Shown: positions 34,371 through 44,118, numbered from the stretch's first letter. The stretch is DNA of 64,000 bases from Metarhizobium sp964253915 (GCF_964253915.1 NZ_CAXUSG020000011.1:147962-211961); one strand, 5' to 3'. Numbers and translations are program-made. The notes: a model not told the origin generated them from the letters alone.

Positions 34371-35576
34371 ATGACCACCATCCGAATGAATGCCGATGCG
34401 GCGGGCGCCGCCATCGGCAAGGGCGGGCTATTGTCCATGGCCGTGGCGGCAGGGCTTGCCGTCGCCAATATCTATTACAACCAGCCGATGCTCGGGCTTA
34501 TCGAGGCCGAGTTCGGCCAGGCGGCCGCCGCCGGCATCGTGCCGACCGCTACCCAACTGGGATATGCGCTCGGGCTCTTCCTGCTGCTGCCGCTGGGAGA
34601 TCTCGTCGACCGGCGTCGGCTGATCATTGTCCAGTTCGTGATCCTCGCCGCCTCCCTGGTGCTGGCAGCGACGGCGCCTTCGGCGCTGCTGCTGGTCGGT
34701 GCCTCGCTCGTCGTCGGCGCCAGCGCCACCGTGGCGCAGCAGATCGTGCCGTTCGCCGCCGCACTTGCGGCGCCGGAAAAGCGCGGCGCGACCATCGGTC
34801 TGGTCATGGCCGGTGTGCTCTCCGGCATCCTGCTCAGCCGGACGCTGTCCGGTTTCGTCGGCGAATATGCCGGCTGGCGTGAGATGTTCTGGATCGGCGT
34901 GCCGCTTGCCCTTTCCGGTGCCGGCCTGATGTTTGCGACCCTGCCGCGCCACCGGGCAATGTCGCCGCTTTCTTATCCGCAGGCGATGCGCTCACTTGTC
35001 GCGTTGTGGAAACGCCATCCGGCATTGCGGGTTGCCACCTTCGTGCAGGCCATGTTGTTTGCCTCGTTTACGGCATTCTGGACGGTGCTGGCGCTGTATC
35101 TGCAAGGCCCGTCCTTTGGCCTCGGCGCGGACATTGCCGGCCTCTTCGGCCTGGTTGGCGCCATCGGCATCGTCGCGGCGCCGCTTGCCGGCAGGATTGC
35201 CGATCGGCGCGGCCCCCATTTCGTCGTCTGGGCCGGCGCGATCCTGACCGTGCTGGCCTGGTTCGTCTTCGGGCTGTGGGCGTCCATCGCGGCGCTGGTG
35301 ATCGGCGTCATCGTCCTGGATTTCGGCATACAGAGCGCGCTGGTCTCCAACCAGCACCTGATCTTTGCGCTGGATGCCAATGCCCGCAGCCGGCTCAACA
35401 CCATCTTCATGACGGGGATGTTCCTCGGCGGTTCGCTCGGTTCGGCCGGTTCCGCTTTCGCCTGGGCGCATGGCGGCTGGCCAGCGGTCAGCGCTCTCGG
35501 GGTGGCCTTCGCGATCATCGCGATCCTGGCACGCGTCGCCGGTCAGCGTGTTCGTACGCCGATCTCGATGCCCTGA
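34371..35576 (+). CDS. MFS transporter
   Basis: This 401-residue protein has about 12 membrane helices and the MFS loop motif GDLVDRRRLI between helices 2 and 3 with its second-half counterpart GRIADRRGPHF. It resembles drug or metabolite exporters of the YnfM/YbjJ kind (NIYYNQPMLGLIEAEFG at the start). The substrate cannot be read from sequence. It lies 27 bp after dps, so co-transcription with the stress gene is possible. Confidence 0.88.
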   Translation: MTTIRMNADAAGAAIGKGGLLSMAVAAGLAVANIYYNQPMLGLIEAEFGQAAAAGIVPTATQLGYALGLFLLLPLGDLVDRRRLIIVQFVILAASLVLAATAPSALLLVGASLVVGASATVAQQIVPFAAALAAPEKRGATIGLVMAGVLSGILLSRTLSGFVGEYAGWREMFWIGVPLALSGAGLMFATLPRHRAMSPLSYPQAMRSLVALWKRHPALRVATFVQAMLFASFTAFWTVLALYLQGPSFGLGADIAGLFGLVGAIGIVAAPLAGRIADRRGPHFVVWAGAILTVLAWFVFGLWASIAALVIGVIVLDFGIQSALVSNQHLIFALDANARSRLNTIFMTGMFLGGSLGSAGSAFAWAHGGWPAVSALGVAFAIIAILARVAGQRVRTPISMP

Positions 35577-35769
35577 AAGATCCAAGCTGCATTGTATCGA
35601 AACGTATCCCGCCGGCCGGATGCGCTACGCACACCGCACCGTCACCGGCGGCATAGACCACAACCTGCCGCAGGAAGCGCCGTAGGCGTTTGCCCAGGCG
35701 GTTCTGGATGTGGCGATGTTTTGACGTCGCCACACCGCATGTAATCAGGCGGCCAGATCTTTTCGGCCG

Positions 35770-36474
35770 TCAGACCGACCGGGTGAGGCCGCCATCGACC
35801 TTGAGATTCTGCCCGGTGATGTAACCGGCGCCTTCCGACGCCAGGAAGGCGACGGTTGCAGCGATTTCGGCGCTGGTGCCGTAACGCTTCATCGGCACGC
35901 TGTCGCGGCGCTCGTCGGTGGAGGGCAGGCTGTCGATCCAGCCGGGCAGCACGTTGTTCATCCGCACGTTGTCGCCGGCATAGGTATCGGCGAAAATCTT
36001 GGTGTAGGCGGCAAGGCCGGCGCGGAAAACCGCCGAGGTCGGGAACATCGACGACGGCTCGAATGCCCAGGCTGTAGAAATGTTGACGATCGAGCCGGAT
36101 TTCTGCGCCTGCATGATCGGCGTGACGAGGCGCACGGCGCGGATGACGTTCATCAGGTAGACGTCGAGGCCGGTGTGCCACTGCTCGTCGGTGATCTCGA
36201 TGATCTGGGCGCGCGGGCCGTGGCCGGCACTGTTGACCAGCACGTCGATGCGGCCCCAGCGTTCCATCGTCGCGTCGACCAGCCGCTTGAGATCGTCGTT
36301 CGACTGGTTGGAACCGGTGATGCCGATGCCGCCCAGTTCTTGCGCCAGGGCCTCACCCTTGCCGGAGGAGGAGAGGATCGCGACCTTGAAACCGTCGGCG
36401 GCAAGGCGTCTCGCCGTTTCCGCGCCCATGCCGCTGCCGCCTGCCGTGACAATCGCTACCTTTTCTACTGACAT
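35770..36474 (-). CDS. SDR family protein lacking the canonical catalytic Tyr/Lys
   Basis: This 234-residue short-chain dehydrogenase-fold protein keeps the nucleotide-binding motif (VTAGGSGMG, residues 9-17), the NSAG structural motif (81-84) and the conserved Asn in YLMNV. Where YxxxK is expected it reads SAVFR (147-151), and the catalytic Ser region reads NISTAWAF. It is therefore an atypical member that may bind NAD(P) without normal oxidoreductase chemistry. The ATG at 36474 is preceded by GGGAAAGG. It is divergent from a LysR regulator with a 128-bp spacer, which probably controls it. Confidence 0.85.
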   Translation of the reverse strand: MSVEKVAIVTAGGSGMGAETARRLAADGFKVAILSSSGKGEALAQELGGIGITGSNQSNDDLKRLVDATMERWGRIDVLVNSAGHGPRAQIIEITDEQWHTGLDVYLMNVIRAVRLVTPIMQAQKSGSIVNISTAWAFEPSSMFPTSAVFRAGLAAYTKIFADTYAGDNVRMNNVLPGWIDSLPSTDERRDSVPMKRYGTSAEIAATVAFLASEGAGYITGQNLKVDGGLTRSV

Positions 36475-36602
36475 CTGTTTCGCCTTTCCCTGGGCGGTCG
36501 GCACTGCCGAACGCGTTGCCTGTCTGGATGTCCTGTCATAGCATTGCCGATGGCTGCGTACGAGCCAGTTGCTGTTTCATTTGACTGTAGAAAAACTATC
36601 GC

Positions 36603-37526
36603 ATGAATGATCTCTCATCGAAAAGACTTCCGTCGCTGAACGGCCTGCGCGTCTTCGAAGTCGCGGCGCGCCACCTGAATTTTCGCCTGGCGGCCGAAGA
36701 ATTGGGCGTCACGCAGGGCGCCGTGGCGCAGCAGGTTCGCGGGCTGGAAGCGGAGTTGGGGATAAAGCTCTTCGAACGCCTACCGCGCACGCTGGCACTG
36801 ACCGGCGAAGGGCGCGCCTACATTGCCGATATCCGCCGGGCGCTGGAAATCATCGCCCAGGCAACCGAACACCTGAAACCGCAACCGGTACGGCTGACCA
36901 TCAGCGTCACGCCGACATTCGCCTCGAAGTGGCTTGTGCCGCGGCTTGCGGATTTTACCGCCCGTCATCCCGATCTCGACCTGCGCCTGCTGGCGACGGA
37001 GCGCATGTCGAGCTTTCAGGCCGATGGTGTCGATCTCGCCGTGCGTTATGGCCGCCCGCCGTTCGGGCCGGGGCTTGCCGTCGATCTTCTGTTCGAGCAG
37101 GAAATCGTCGCCGTCTGCAGTCCGATGCTGCTCAACGGACGCCAGCCGCCAACCACGGCGACCGAACTGTCAGGTTTTACGCTGCTGCACGACGCCCACA
37201 GTTTTTGGCCGGAATTCATCGACAAATATCTAGGCGGGAGTACCGATGCCCCGTTCAAGGGCATGAGCTTCAATCAGACGGCACATGCCATCGAGGCGGC
37301 GATTGCCGGGCAGGGCATCGTCCTCGCCAACCGCCATTTTGTCGCGCGGGATATCGAGGATGGGCGGCTGCAACAACTCTACGACCATTGCCTGCGCGGA
37401 CGGGCGGATTTTTTCCTGGTGCGGCCGCGGTATCGCAAGTCGAATTCGCTGGAGACGGTGATCGACTGGATGATGGAGGAGGCGGGCAGGGGTTATGCGC
37501 CCGGAATGTCGATGCCGATCAGGTAG
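36603..37526 (+). CDS. LysR-type transcriptional regulator (GcvA-like)
   Basis: This 307-residue LysR regulator has an N-terminal winged helix (LNGLRVFEVAARHLNFRLAA, residues 12-31) and a GcvA-type effector domain (VTPTFASKWLVPRLADF). The ribosome site is weak. It is divergent from the SDR gene, the likely target. Its last 34 bases overlap the end of the convergent hutD. Confidence 0.9.
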   Translation: MNDLSSKRLPSLNGLRVFEVAARHLNFRLAAEELGVTQGAVAQQVRGLEAELGIKLFERLPRTLALTGEGRAYIADIRRALEIIAQATEHLKPQPVRLTISVTPTFASKWLVPRLADFTARHPDLDLRLLATERMSSFQADGVDLAVRYGRPPFGPGLAVDLLFEQEIVAVCSPMLLNGRQPPTTATELSGFTLLHDAHSFWPEFIDKYLGGSTDAPFKGMSFNQTAHAIEAAIAGQGIVLANRHFVARDIEDGRLQQLYDHCLRGRADFFLVRPRYRKSNSLETVIDWMMEEAGRGYAPGMSMPIR

Positions 37527-38068
37527 GCGACGGCGGGCGAAGCGCTGGTCAGTGCCAACGTTTCCCCGGGCAGGATATCGACGATCGCATCGTCGGCTGC
37601 CAGCGCATGGTCGTTGCCGGAAGCATCGACCGTCACCGGCCCGGTGAAAACCAGCGCGGTGGTCGAATGCTCGCCGGTCAACTGCAACGCGCCCGACCAG
37701 GCAAGACGCTTCATCACATGGCGGGCGCGGCCGCGGAGCGTCATGATGTTGAGGTCGGTGGTTTCGCCTTCGCCGACCTGTGCCTCGACGGCGGCTTCAC
37801 CGGCAAAAGCAAAGGGCTCACCCGCCGCAGTGAGGCAGGTGGCAAGGGCACCGTCCACCGTGAGGTCGACGGCATTACCGCGCAGCGCGACAATGGTGCG
37901 GTCTATCCCCGCAAAGCTGGAAAAGGGACCGGATTCGCGAATGGTCGCAAGGCTGAGCCGCCAGAGAAAGGCGGCTCCCTCTGCGGGCGCCAGCGCCACC
38001 TCGCGGGTGACGCCGCCGCCGTTCTTCCACGGCATCGCCTTGTGATCTGCTGCCCGCAGAATGCGCAT
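37493..38068 (-). CDS. hutD: HutD family cupin protein
   Basis: This 191-residue protein is HutD, a bicupin-like fold present in many hut operons (AMPWKNGGGVTREVAL near residue 12, FLWRLSLATIRESGPFSSF, and the second cupin around TALVFTGPV). Structures of relatives bind small carboxylates, and it is thought to tune pathway flux rather than catalyse a core step. It is the last gene of the hut operon and ends inside the convergent LysR gene. Confidence 0.9.
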   Translation of the reverse strand: MRILRAADHKAMPWKNGGGVTREVALAPAEGAAFLWRLSLATIRESGPFSSFAGIDRTIVALRGNAVDLTVDGALATCLTAAGEPFAFAGEAAVEAQVGEGETTDLNIMTLRGRARHVMKRLAWSGALQLTGEHSTTALVFTGPVTVDASGNDHALAADDAIVDILPGETLALTSASPAVAYLIGIDIPGA

Positions 38069-38091
38069 CGTATCCGGTCCCTTTCGCGTGG

Positions 38092-39765
38092 TCAGTTGCC
38101 GAGGATGCCCGGCAGGCGCAGGCCCTTTTCCTTGGCGCATTCGAGGGCGATCTCGTAGCCCGCATCGGCATGGCGCATAACGCCGGTGGCCGGGTCGTTC
38201 CACAGAACCCGTTCGAGGCGCTTGGCTGCATCGTCCGAGCCGTCGGCGCAGATGACGACGCCCGAATGCTGCGAGAAGCCCATGCCGACGCCGCCGCCGT
38301 GATGCAGTGACACCCAGGTGGCGCCCGAGGCGGTGTTGAGCAGGGCGTTCAGCAGCGGCCAGTCGGAAACGGCATCGGAGCCGTCCTTCATCGCTTCCGT
38401 CTCGCGGTTCGGCGAGGCGACCGAGCCGGAGTCGAGGTGGTCGCGGCCGATGACGACCGGCGCCTTCAGCTCGCCGTTCCTGACCATCTCGTTGAAGGCG
38501 AGCGCCAGGCGGTGGCGGTCGCCGAGGCCGACCCAGCAAATGCGCGCCGGCAGGCCCTGGAAGGCGATGCGCTCGCGCGCCATGTCCAGCCAGTTGTGCA
38601 GGTGCTTGTTGTCGGGCAGCAGTTCCTTGACCTTGGCGTCGGTCTTGTAGATGTCCTCCGGATCGCCGGACAGGGCCGCCCAGCGGAACGGGCCGATGCC
38701 GCGGCAAAACAGCGGGCGGATATAGGCCGGCACGAAGCCGGGGAAGGCGAAGGCGTTTTCGAGGCCTTCCTCCTTGGCCACCTGCCGGATGTTGTTGCCG
38801 TAGTCGAGGGTCGGCACGCCCATGTTCCAGAAATCGACCATGGCGGCGACGTGGGTCTTCATCGAGGCGCGGGCGGCGGCTTCCACCGCCTTCGGGTCGC
38901 TTTCCTGCTTGGCGCGCCATTCGGCCACCGTCCAGCCGACCGGCAGGTAGCCGTGGATCGGGTCGTGGGCCGAGGTCTGGTCGGTGACGATATCCGGCTT
39001 GACGCCGCGGCGGACGAGTTCCGGGAAGATTTCGGCGGCATTGCCGATCAGGCCGACCGACTTGGCCTCGCCGGCCTTGGTCCATTGGTCGATGAGGGCG
39101 AGCGCTTCGTCCAGCGTATGCGCCTTGGCGTCGACATAGCGGGTGCGCAGGCGGAAATCGACGCGGGTTTCGTCGCATTCGACGGCGAGGCAGCAGGCGC
39201 CGGCCATGACGGCCGCTAGCGGCTGGGCGCCGCCCATGCCGCCGAGGCCGCCGGTGAGGATCCACTTGCCCTTGAGGCTGCCATTATAGTGCTGGCGACC
39301 GGCCTCGACGAAGGTTTCGTAGGTGCCCTGAACGATGCCCTGCGTGCCGATGTAGATCCACGAACCGGCCGTCATCTGGCCGTACATGGCAAGACCCTTG
39401 CGGTCGAGTTCGTTGAAATGCTCCCAGGTTGCCCAATGCGGTACCAGGTTGGAGTTCGCGATCAGCACGCGCGGCGCATCCTTGTGGGTGCGGAACACGC
39501 CGACCGGCTTGCCGGACTGCACGACGAGGGTTTCTTCCTCCGTCAGCGTCTTCAGCGTCGCGACGATGCGGTCGAAATCCTCCCAGGTGCGGGCGGCGCG
39601 GCCGATGCCGCCGTAAACCACCAGCTCGTGCGGGCGCTCGGCGACATCAGGGTCGAGGTTGTTCATCAGCATGCGCAGCGGCGCCTCGGTCATCCAGCTC
39701 TTGGCGTTCAGCTCGGTGCCCTGCGGGGCGCGGACTTCGCGGGTGTTGTGGCGTGGGTTGTTCAT
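38092..39765 (-). CDS. hutU: Urocanate hydratase
   Basis: This 557-residue enzyme adds water to urocanate to give imidazolonepropionate, the second step of histidine breakdown, using tightly bound NAD as an electrophile. The NAD-binding GGLGGMGGAQP (about residue 175), the active-site region RPLFCRGIGPFRW (near 410) and HHGGGVGMGFSQH are as in the family, and length is normal. It starts 1 bp after hutG stops. Confidence 0.97.
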   Translation of the reverse strand: MNNPRHNTREVRAPQGTELNAKSWMTEAPLRMLMNNLDPDVAERPHELVVYGGIGRAARTWEDFDRIVATLKTLTEEETLVVQSGKPVGVFRTHKDAPRVLIANSNLVPHWATWEHFNELDRKGLAMYGQMTAGSWIYIGTQGIVQGTYETFVEAGRQHYNGSLKGKWILTGGLGGMGGAQPLAAVMAGACCLAVECDETRVDFRLRTRYVDAKAHTLDEALALIDQWTKAGEAKSVGLIGNAAEIFPELVRRGVKPDIVTDQTSAHDPIHGYLPVGWTVAEWRAKQESDPKAVEAAARASMKTHVAAMVDFWNMGVPTLDYGNNIRQVAKEEGLENAFAFPGFVPAYIRPLFCRGIGPFRWAALSGDPEDIYKTDAKVKELLPDNKHLHNWLDMARERIAFQGLPARICWVGLGDRHRLALAFNEMVRNGELKAPVVIGRDHLDSGSVASPNRETEAMKDGSDAVSDWPLLNALLNTASGATWVSLHHGGGVGMGFSQHSGVVICADGSDDAAKRLERVLWNDPATGVMRHADAGYEIALECAKEKGLRLPGILGN

Positions 39766-39766
39766 G

Positions 39767-40576
39767 TCATTCCCCCTTCGTCTTCAATTGGTTTGCAACA
39801 GCTTCGATGCGTGTGAGGATGTCTTTCAGATGGATGCGCAGCCGCTCCCCCTTCTGCGTGTCATAAGCAAAGGGCGGCGCCTCCGTCGCCAGATGCGAGA
39901 TCTGCGCGAGTTCCATCTGGATGGCGTGCACGCCGGTCTGCGGCTTGCCGTAGTGGCGGGTCGTCCAGCCGCCCTTGAAGCGGCCGTTGACGACGGACCT
40001 GTAGCCTTCGGCGGTCGCGGCGACATCGGCGGCGGCGGCTTCGATCACCGGATCGCAGGTGCGGCCGATATCGGTACCGGTGTTGAAGTCCGGCAGACGA
40101 CCTTCGAACAGGAACGGGATGAGCGACCGGATCGAATGGCAATCATAGACCACGGCGACACCATGGAGTGCCTTCACTCGCTCGACTTCGGCAAGCAGCG
40201 CCGCATGGTACGGTGCGTGAAAATGCTTCACCCGATAGGTGATATCTGCTTGCGACGGCGTTTCGCCTTCTTTCCAGATCGGCTTGCCGTCGAAATCGGT
40301 TTCCGGCACCAGCCCGGTGGTGTTCTGGCCGGGATAGAGGCTCGTGCCTTCCGGGTCGCGGTTGGCATCGATGACATAGCGATGGAAGGTGGCGCGCACC
40401 GTCGTCGCCTGCGGCAAAAGGCCGGCGTAGAGATCGTGGATATGCCAGTCGGTATCGGCGAGAATCTGGCCGTTGTCGTTGAGCCTGTTCCAGATGTCCT
40501 GCGGCACTTCGGTTCCGGTGTGCGGGAAGGCCAGGATGACGGGCGAGGTGCCCTGCGAAACTTCGTAGACGCTCAT
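39767..40576 (-). CDS. hutG: N-formylglutamate deformylase
   Basis: This 269-residue zinc-dependent amidohydrolase cleaves N-formylglutamate to glutamate and formate, the last step of the five-step hut pathway. It carries the family motifs AFPHTGTEVP (residue 16), ADTDWHIHDLY, DANRDP and VVYDCHSIRS. Its presence with hutF shows that formiminoglutamate is processed by deimination and deformylation, not by formiminoglutamase. It overlaps hutI by 4 bp. Confidence 0.95.
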   Translation of the reverse strand: MSVYEVSQGTSPVILAFPHTGTEVPQDIWNRLNDNGQILADTDWHIHDLYAGLLPQATTVRATFHRYVIDANRDPEGTSLYPGQNTTGLVPETDFDGKPIWKEGETPSQADITYRVKHFHAPYHAALLAEVERVKALHGVAVVYDCHSIRSLIPFLFEGRLPDFNTGTDIGRTCDPVIEAAAADVAATAEGYRSVVNGRFKGGWTTRHYGKPQTGVHAIQMELAQISHLATEAPPFAYDTQKGERLRIHLKDILTRIEAVANQLKTKGE

Positions 40577-41790
40577 GCCTTGTCCTCCGGCAGGTGACCG
40601 TTCCAGATCCGCCGGTGCAGCGGGTTGAAGCCGATGCGGTAGACCAGTTCGGCCGGGCTCTCGATGTCCCAGATCGCCAAGTCGGCCTGCTTGCCAGCCT
40701 CGATGGTGCCTATGCTGTCGAGCCGGCCGAGGGCACGGGCGGCTTCGCGGGTCACGCCTGCGAGGCATTCCTCCACCGTGAGATGGAACAGGGTGGCGCC
40801 CATGTTCATGGTCAGCAGCAGCGAGGTGAGCGGCGAAGTCCCGGGGTTGTTGTCGGTGGCGAGCGCCATCTTCGTCGCATGTTTGCGGAACAGGTCGACC
40901 GGCGGCTTCTTCGTCTCGCGGATGAAATAATAGGCGCCCGGCAGCAGGACGGCGACCGTGCCGGCCTTGGTCATCGCCGCCGCCCCTTCGTCGTCGGTAT
41001 ATTCCAGATGGTCGGCGGAAAGCGCGCCGTATTCGGCGGCGAGGGCGGCGCCATGCAGGTTCGACAACTGGTCCGCATGCAGCTTCACCGGCAGGCCCAG
41101 GGCCTTCGCGGCATCGAAGACGATCCGCATCTCTTTGGGCGAAAAGGCGATACCCTCGCAAAAACCATCGACGGCATCGACCAGGCCTTCGCCATGGGCG
41201 GCCTGCAGGCCGGGCAGCACGACGTCGCGGATGAAATCGCCGTTGCGGCCTTTGTAGTCCGCAGGGGTCGCATGGGCGCCGAGATAGGTGGTGGACAGGC
41301 CGACCGGGCGCTGTCCTGCCAGCGCACGCGCGGCGCGCAGCATCTTTACTTCGTCCTCGACGGTCAGGCCGTAGCCGGATTTTATTTCGACGGTGGTCAC
41401 GCCCTCGGCGAGCAGCGCATCCAGCCGCGGCAGGCTTTCGGCGATCAGGTCCGCCTCGCTGGCTTCGCGCACCTGCCGGACCGACGAGACGATGCCGCCG
41501 CCGGCGCGGGCGATCTCTTCGTAGGAGGCACCAGCAAGCCGCATTTCGAATTCCTTGGCGCGGTTGCCGGCGTGGACGATGTGGGTGTGGCAGTCGATCA
41601 GGCCGGGGGTGATCCAGTGGCCCTCGCAATCCACCACCCGGGCACCGGCCGGCACGATGACACCCCGTTCCTCGCCGGCAAAGGCAATGCGGCTGCCGTC
41701 GATCAGGACGGCGCCGTTTTCGACGATGCCGAGGCCGGGGAGGTCAGGCGCCAGCGTCGCCAGCCGGGCGTTGCGCAGCAGGATACTCAT
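40573..41790 (-). CDS. hutI: Imidazolonepropionase
   Basis: This 405-residue metal-dependent amidohydrolase opens imidazolonepropionate to formiminoglutamate. It has the N-terminal HxH metal motif (PGLIDCHTHIVHAGNR, residue 60), the RTF-like substrate loop (EFEMRLAGASYEEIARAGGG), the metal His near LHADQLSN and a late Asp (ALATDNNPGTSP). It overlaps both neighbours by 4 bp, inside the tight hut operon. Confidence 0.96.
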   Translation of the reverse strand: MSILLRNARLATLAPDLPGLGIVENGAVLIDGSRIAFAGEERGVIVPAGARVVDCEGHWITPGLIDCHTHIVHAGNRAKEFEMRLAGASYEEIARAGGGIVSSVRQVREASEADLIAESLPRLDALLAEGVTTVEIKSGYGLTVEDEVKMLRAARALAGQRPVGLSTTYLGAHATPADYKGRNGDFIRDVVLPGLQAAHGEGLVDAVDGFCEGIAFSPKEMRIVFDAAKALGLPVKLHADQLSNLHGAALAAEYGALSADHLEYTDDEGAAAMTKAGTVAVLLPGAYYFIRETKKPPVDLFRKHATKMALATDNNPGTSPLTSLLLTMNMGATLFHLTVEECLAGVTREAARALGRLDSIGTIEAGKQADLAIWDIESPAELVYRIGFNPLHRRIWNGHLPEDKA

Positions 41791-43295
41791 GCCTTCTCTC
41801 CTTGCGAGCCGATATCGGTCGTTTCGATCAGGGCGCGGATCTTGGCGATTTCGCCGTTCAGCGGCCGGTCGTCACGATAGAACGGCACGTTTTCACGCAC
41901 CAGATCGTAGAGGCCTGCGGTGCGGGCAGCCTTGGCGGCCGTTCCCGTCTGAAGGTCATAGGCCTGCGCCGCCGCCGTGACTTCGATCGCCAGGACGGTC
42001 TGCAGGTTGCCGAGGATCGCCAGCGCCTTGTCGGCGGCGGGCGTGGCGTGCGTCAGGATATCCTCCTGCAGCGCCGAGGTGATGCCGCCGTCGAGGCTTG
42101 CCGGTGCCGCCAGGCGCCGGTTTTCCGCGGCGAGCGCCGCGGCGGTGTACTGGATGATCATGAAGCCGGAACAGACGCCGCTGCCGGCGGCCAGGAAGGC
42201 CGGCAGGCCGCTGACCAGCGGATTGACGAGACGGTCGATCCGGCGTTCCGAGATTGCCGCCAGTTCCGCGGCGGCCGTCGCGAGGCTGTCCATGGCAAGG
42301 CCCAGCGCCGCGCCAACGGCATGCGCCTGCGAGTGAACCTCGGGGGCAGCAGCCGAACCCGAGACCACCGGGTTGTCTGTGACGCTCGACAGTTCGCGAT
42401 CCACGACTTCGATCACATGGGCCAGTGCATCGCGCACGGCGCCGTGAACCTGGGGAACGGCGCGAAGGCTGAGCGGGTCCTGCGTGCGGCTGCCGGCGGA
42501 TTTGGCAAGCAGCGCACTGCCTTCGAGCCAATGGCGAAGATTGCGGCCGACCTGCTGCAACCCCGGAGAACGGCGCAGTGCCAGCGGCATTTCGGCAAAC
42601 GGGTCGGCCTGCGCGCCGAGATTTTCATAGGTCATCGCGGTTGCCGCGTCGGCCCAGTCCAGAAGATGCGACAGGCGGGCGACGGCAAGCGCGCCGAGGC
42701 CGGTGGCGCAGGGCGTGCCGTTGACGAGGCTGAGGCCTTCCTTGGCCTTCAATGTCAGCGGCGCAAGGCTGAGGCGCTTCAATGCTTCGCCGCCGGGGAT
42801 GAGCGTGCCGCCATGGCGGCACTCGCCTTCGCCGATCAGCACGAGGCCAATTGCCGCCGCATGCGTCAAATAGCCGACCGAACCTCGCGACGGGATGACC
42901 GGCAGCATGTCGGCATTGAGCAGGGCGAGCAGCGTATCGATCACCTCGATGCTGACGCCGGAATAACCATGGGCGAAATTGGCGATCTGCGCCGCCATCA
43001 CCGCCCGCGTTTCCGCCTTTTCCAGCGGCTGACCGACGCCGCAGGCATGGCTGAGGATGATGTTGCGCGACAGTGCCTGCTGGTTCTCACGGCTGATGAT
43101 GACATCGCAGAGCGCGCCGACGCCGGTGTTGATGCCGTAGCCGCGGATTTCCCGCTCGACCAAGGCCTCGACGATACCGCGTGCGGCGACGATACGCTGC
43201 CGGGCCTGGTCGGAGAGAGCGAGCGCCGCGCCGTTGGCGACTGCGGCGATCTGTTTCCAGGTCAGTGGTCTGTCGAGAATGACGGCATCAGCCAT
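41787..43295 (-). CDS. hutH: Histidine ammonia-lyase family protein lacking the MIO triad
   Basis: By position and fold this 502-residue protein is HutH, which would deaminate histidine to urocanate. It keeps Y53 (RGYGINTGVG) and the flanking blocks (VIPSRGSVG, KEGLSLVNGTPCATG, TDNPVVSG). The Ala-Ser-Gly that normally cyclises into the MIO electrophile at 142-144 is replaced by Tyr-Leu-Thr (GSVGYLTHAAAIG); the DNA supports this clearly. The known chemistry of the family needs MIO, so this may be a HutH2-type homologue with another role, while a canonical HutH may lie elsewhere. It overlaps hutI by 4 bp and hutV by 8 bp. Confidence 0.85.
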   Translation of the reverse strand: MADAVILDRPLTWKQIAAVANGAALALSDQARQRIVAARGIVEALVEREIRGYGINTGVGALCDVIISRENQQALSRNIILSHACGVGQPLEKAETRAVMAAQIANFAHGYSGVSIEVIDTLLALLNADMLPVIPSRGSVGYLTHAAAIGLVLIGEGECRHGGTLIPGGEALKRLSLAPLTLKAKEGLSLVNGTPCATGLGALAVARLSHLLDWADAATAMTYENLGAQADPFAEMPLALRRSPGLQQVGRNLRHWLEGSALLAKSAGSRTQDPLSLRAVPQVHGAVRDALAHVIEVVDRELSSVTDNPVVSGSAAAPEVHSQAHAVGAALGLAMDSLATAAAELAAISERRIDRLVNPLVSGLPAFLAAGSGVCSGFMIIQYTAAALAAENRRLAAPASLDGGITSALQEDILTHATPAADKALAILGNLQTVLAIEVTAAAQAYDLQTGTAAKAARTAGLYDLVRENVPFYRDDRPLNGEIAKIRALIETTDIGSQGEKA

Positions 43296-44118
43296 GATGA
43301 CCGACCTCCGCGCCGGCGCGCCGCTGCACGAAGCGGGCGACGTAGTCGTCCGCCGGCGTGTTGAGGATCTGGCTGGGCGTACCGACCTGCACCAGCTTGC
43401 CGTCCTTGAGGATGGCGATTTCGGCGCCGATGCGCAGTGCCTCGTCGAGATCGTGGGTGATGAAGACGATGGTCTTGGAGAGGTTCTTTTCCAGCTGCAG
43501 CAACTGGTCCTGCATGTCGTTGCGGATCAGCGGGTCGAGCGCCGAAAACGCCTCGTCCATCAGGATGACGTCGGTATCGGCCGCCAGCGCCCGCGCCAGG
43601 CCGACGCGCTGCTTCATGCCGCCGGAAAGCTGGTGCGGAAACTTGTTCTCATACCCCAGCAGGCCGACCGTCTCGATCCACTTCATGCCGATGGGATTGG
43701 CATCAGCCTTGCTGAGGCCACGGATGCGCTGCCCGTAGACGACGTTCTGCAGCACAGTGCGGTGCGGCATCAGGCCGAAACTCTGGAACACCATGCTGAC
43801 GCGCCGGGTGCGGAATTCGCGCAGGTCGCGGGCATTGAGGTCGAGCACGTTGCGGCCATCGACGAGGATCTGGCCGCTGGTCGGCTCGATCAGCCGGTTG
43901 ATGTGGCGCACCAGCGTCGATTTGCCGGAGCCGGAAAGGCCCATGATCACGAAGATGCGGGAAGCGCCGATCTTGAGGCTGATGTCGTTGAGGCCGACGC
44001 TGCAGCCGGTGCGTTCCAGGATGGCGGCCTTGTCGGCGCCATCGCGGGCCATGGCCATGGCTTCGGTCGCATTGCGGCCGAAGATCTTGTAGACGTTGCG
44101 GATTTCGATCTCAGCCAT
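43288..44118 (-). CDS. hutV: Histidine ABC transporter ATP-binding protein (ProV-type)
   Basis: This 276-residue ATPase has Walker A (MGLSGSGKST), signature LSGGMKQRVGLARAL and Walker B (VILMDEAFSALD). It is of the ProU/glycine-betaine family but lacks the CBS domains of ProV, as in the rhizobial HutXWV histidine importer. The ATG at 44118 overlaps hutW by 8 bp; an in-frame ATG at 44127 is an alternative. Confidence 0.93.
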   Translation of the reverse strand: MAEIEIRNVYKIFGRNATEAMAMARDGADKAAILERTGCSVGLNDISLKIGASRIFVIMGLSGSGKSTLVRHINRLIEPTSGQILVDGRNVLDLNARDLREFRTRRVSMVFQSFGLMPHRTVLQNVVYGQRIRGLSKADANPIGMKWIETVGLLGYENKFPHQLSGGMKQRVGLARALAADTDVILMDEAFSALDPLIRNDMQDQLLQLEKNLSKTIVFITHDLDEALRIGAEIAILKDGKLVQVGTPSQILNTPADDYVARFVQRRAGAEVGHHG

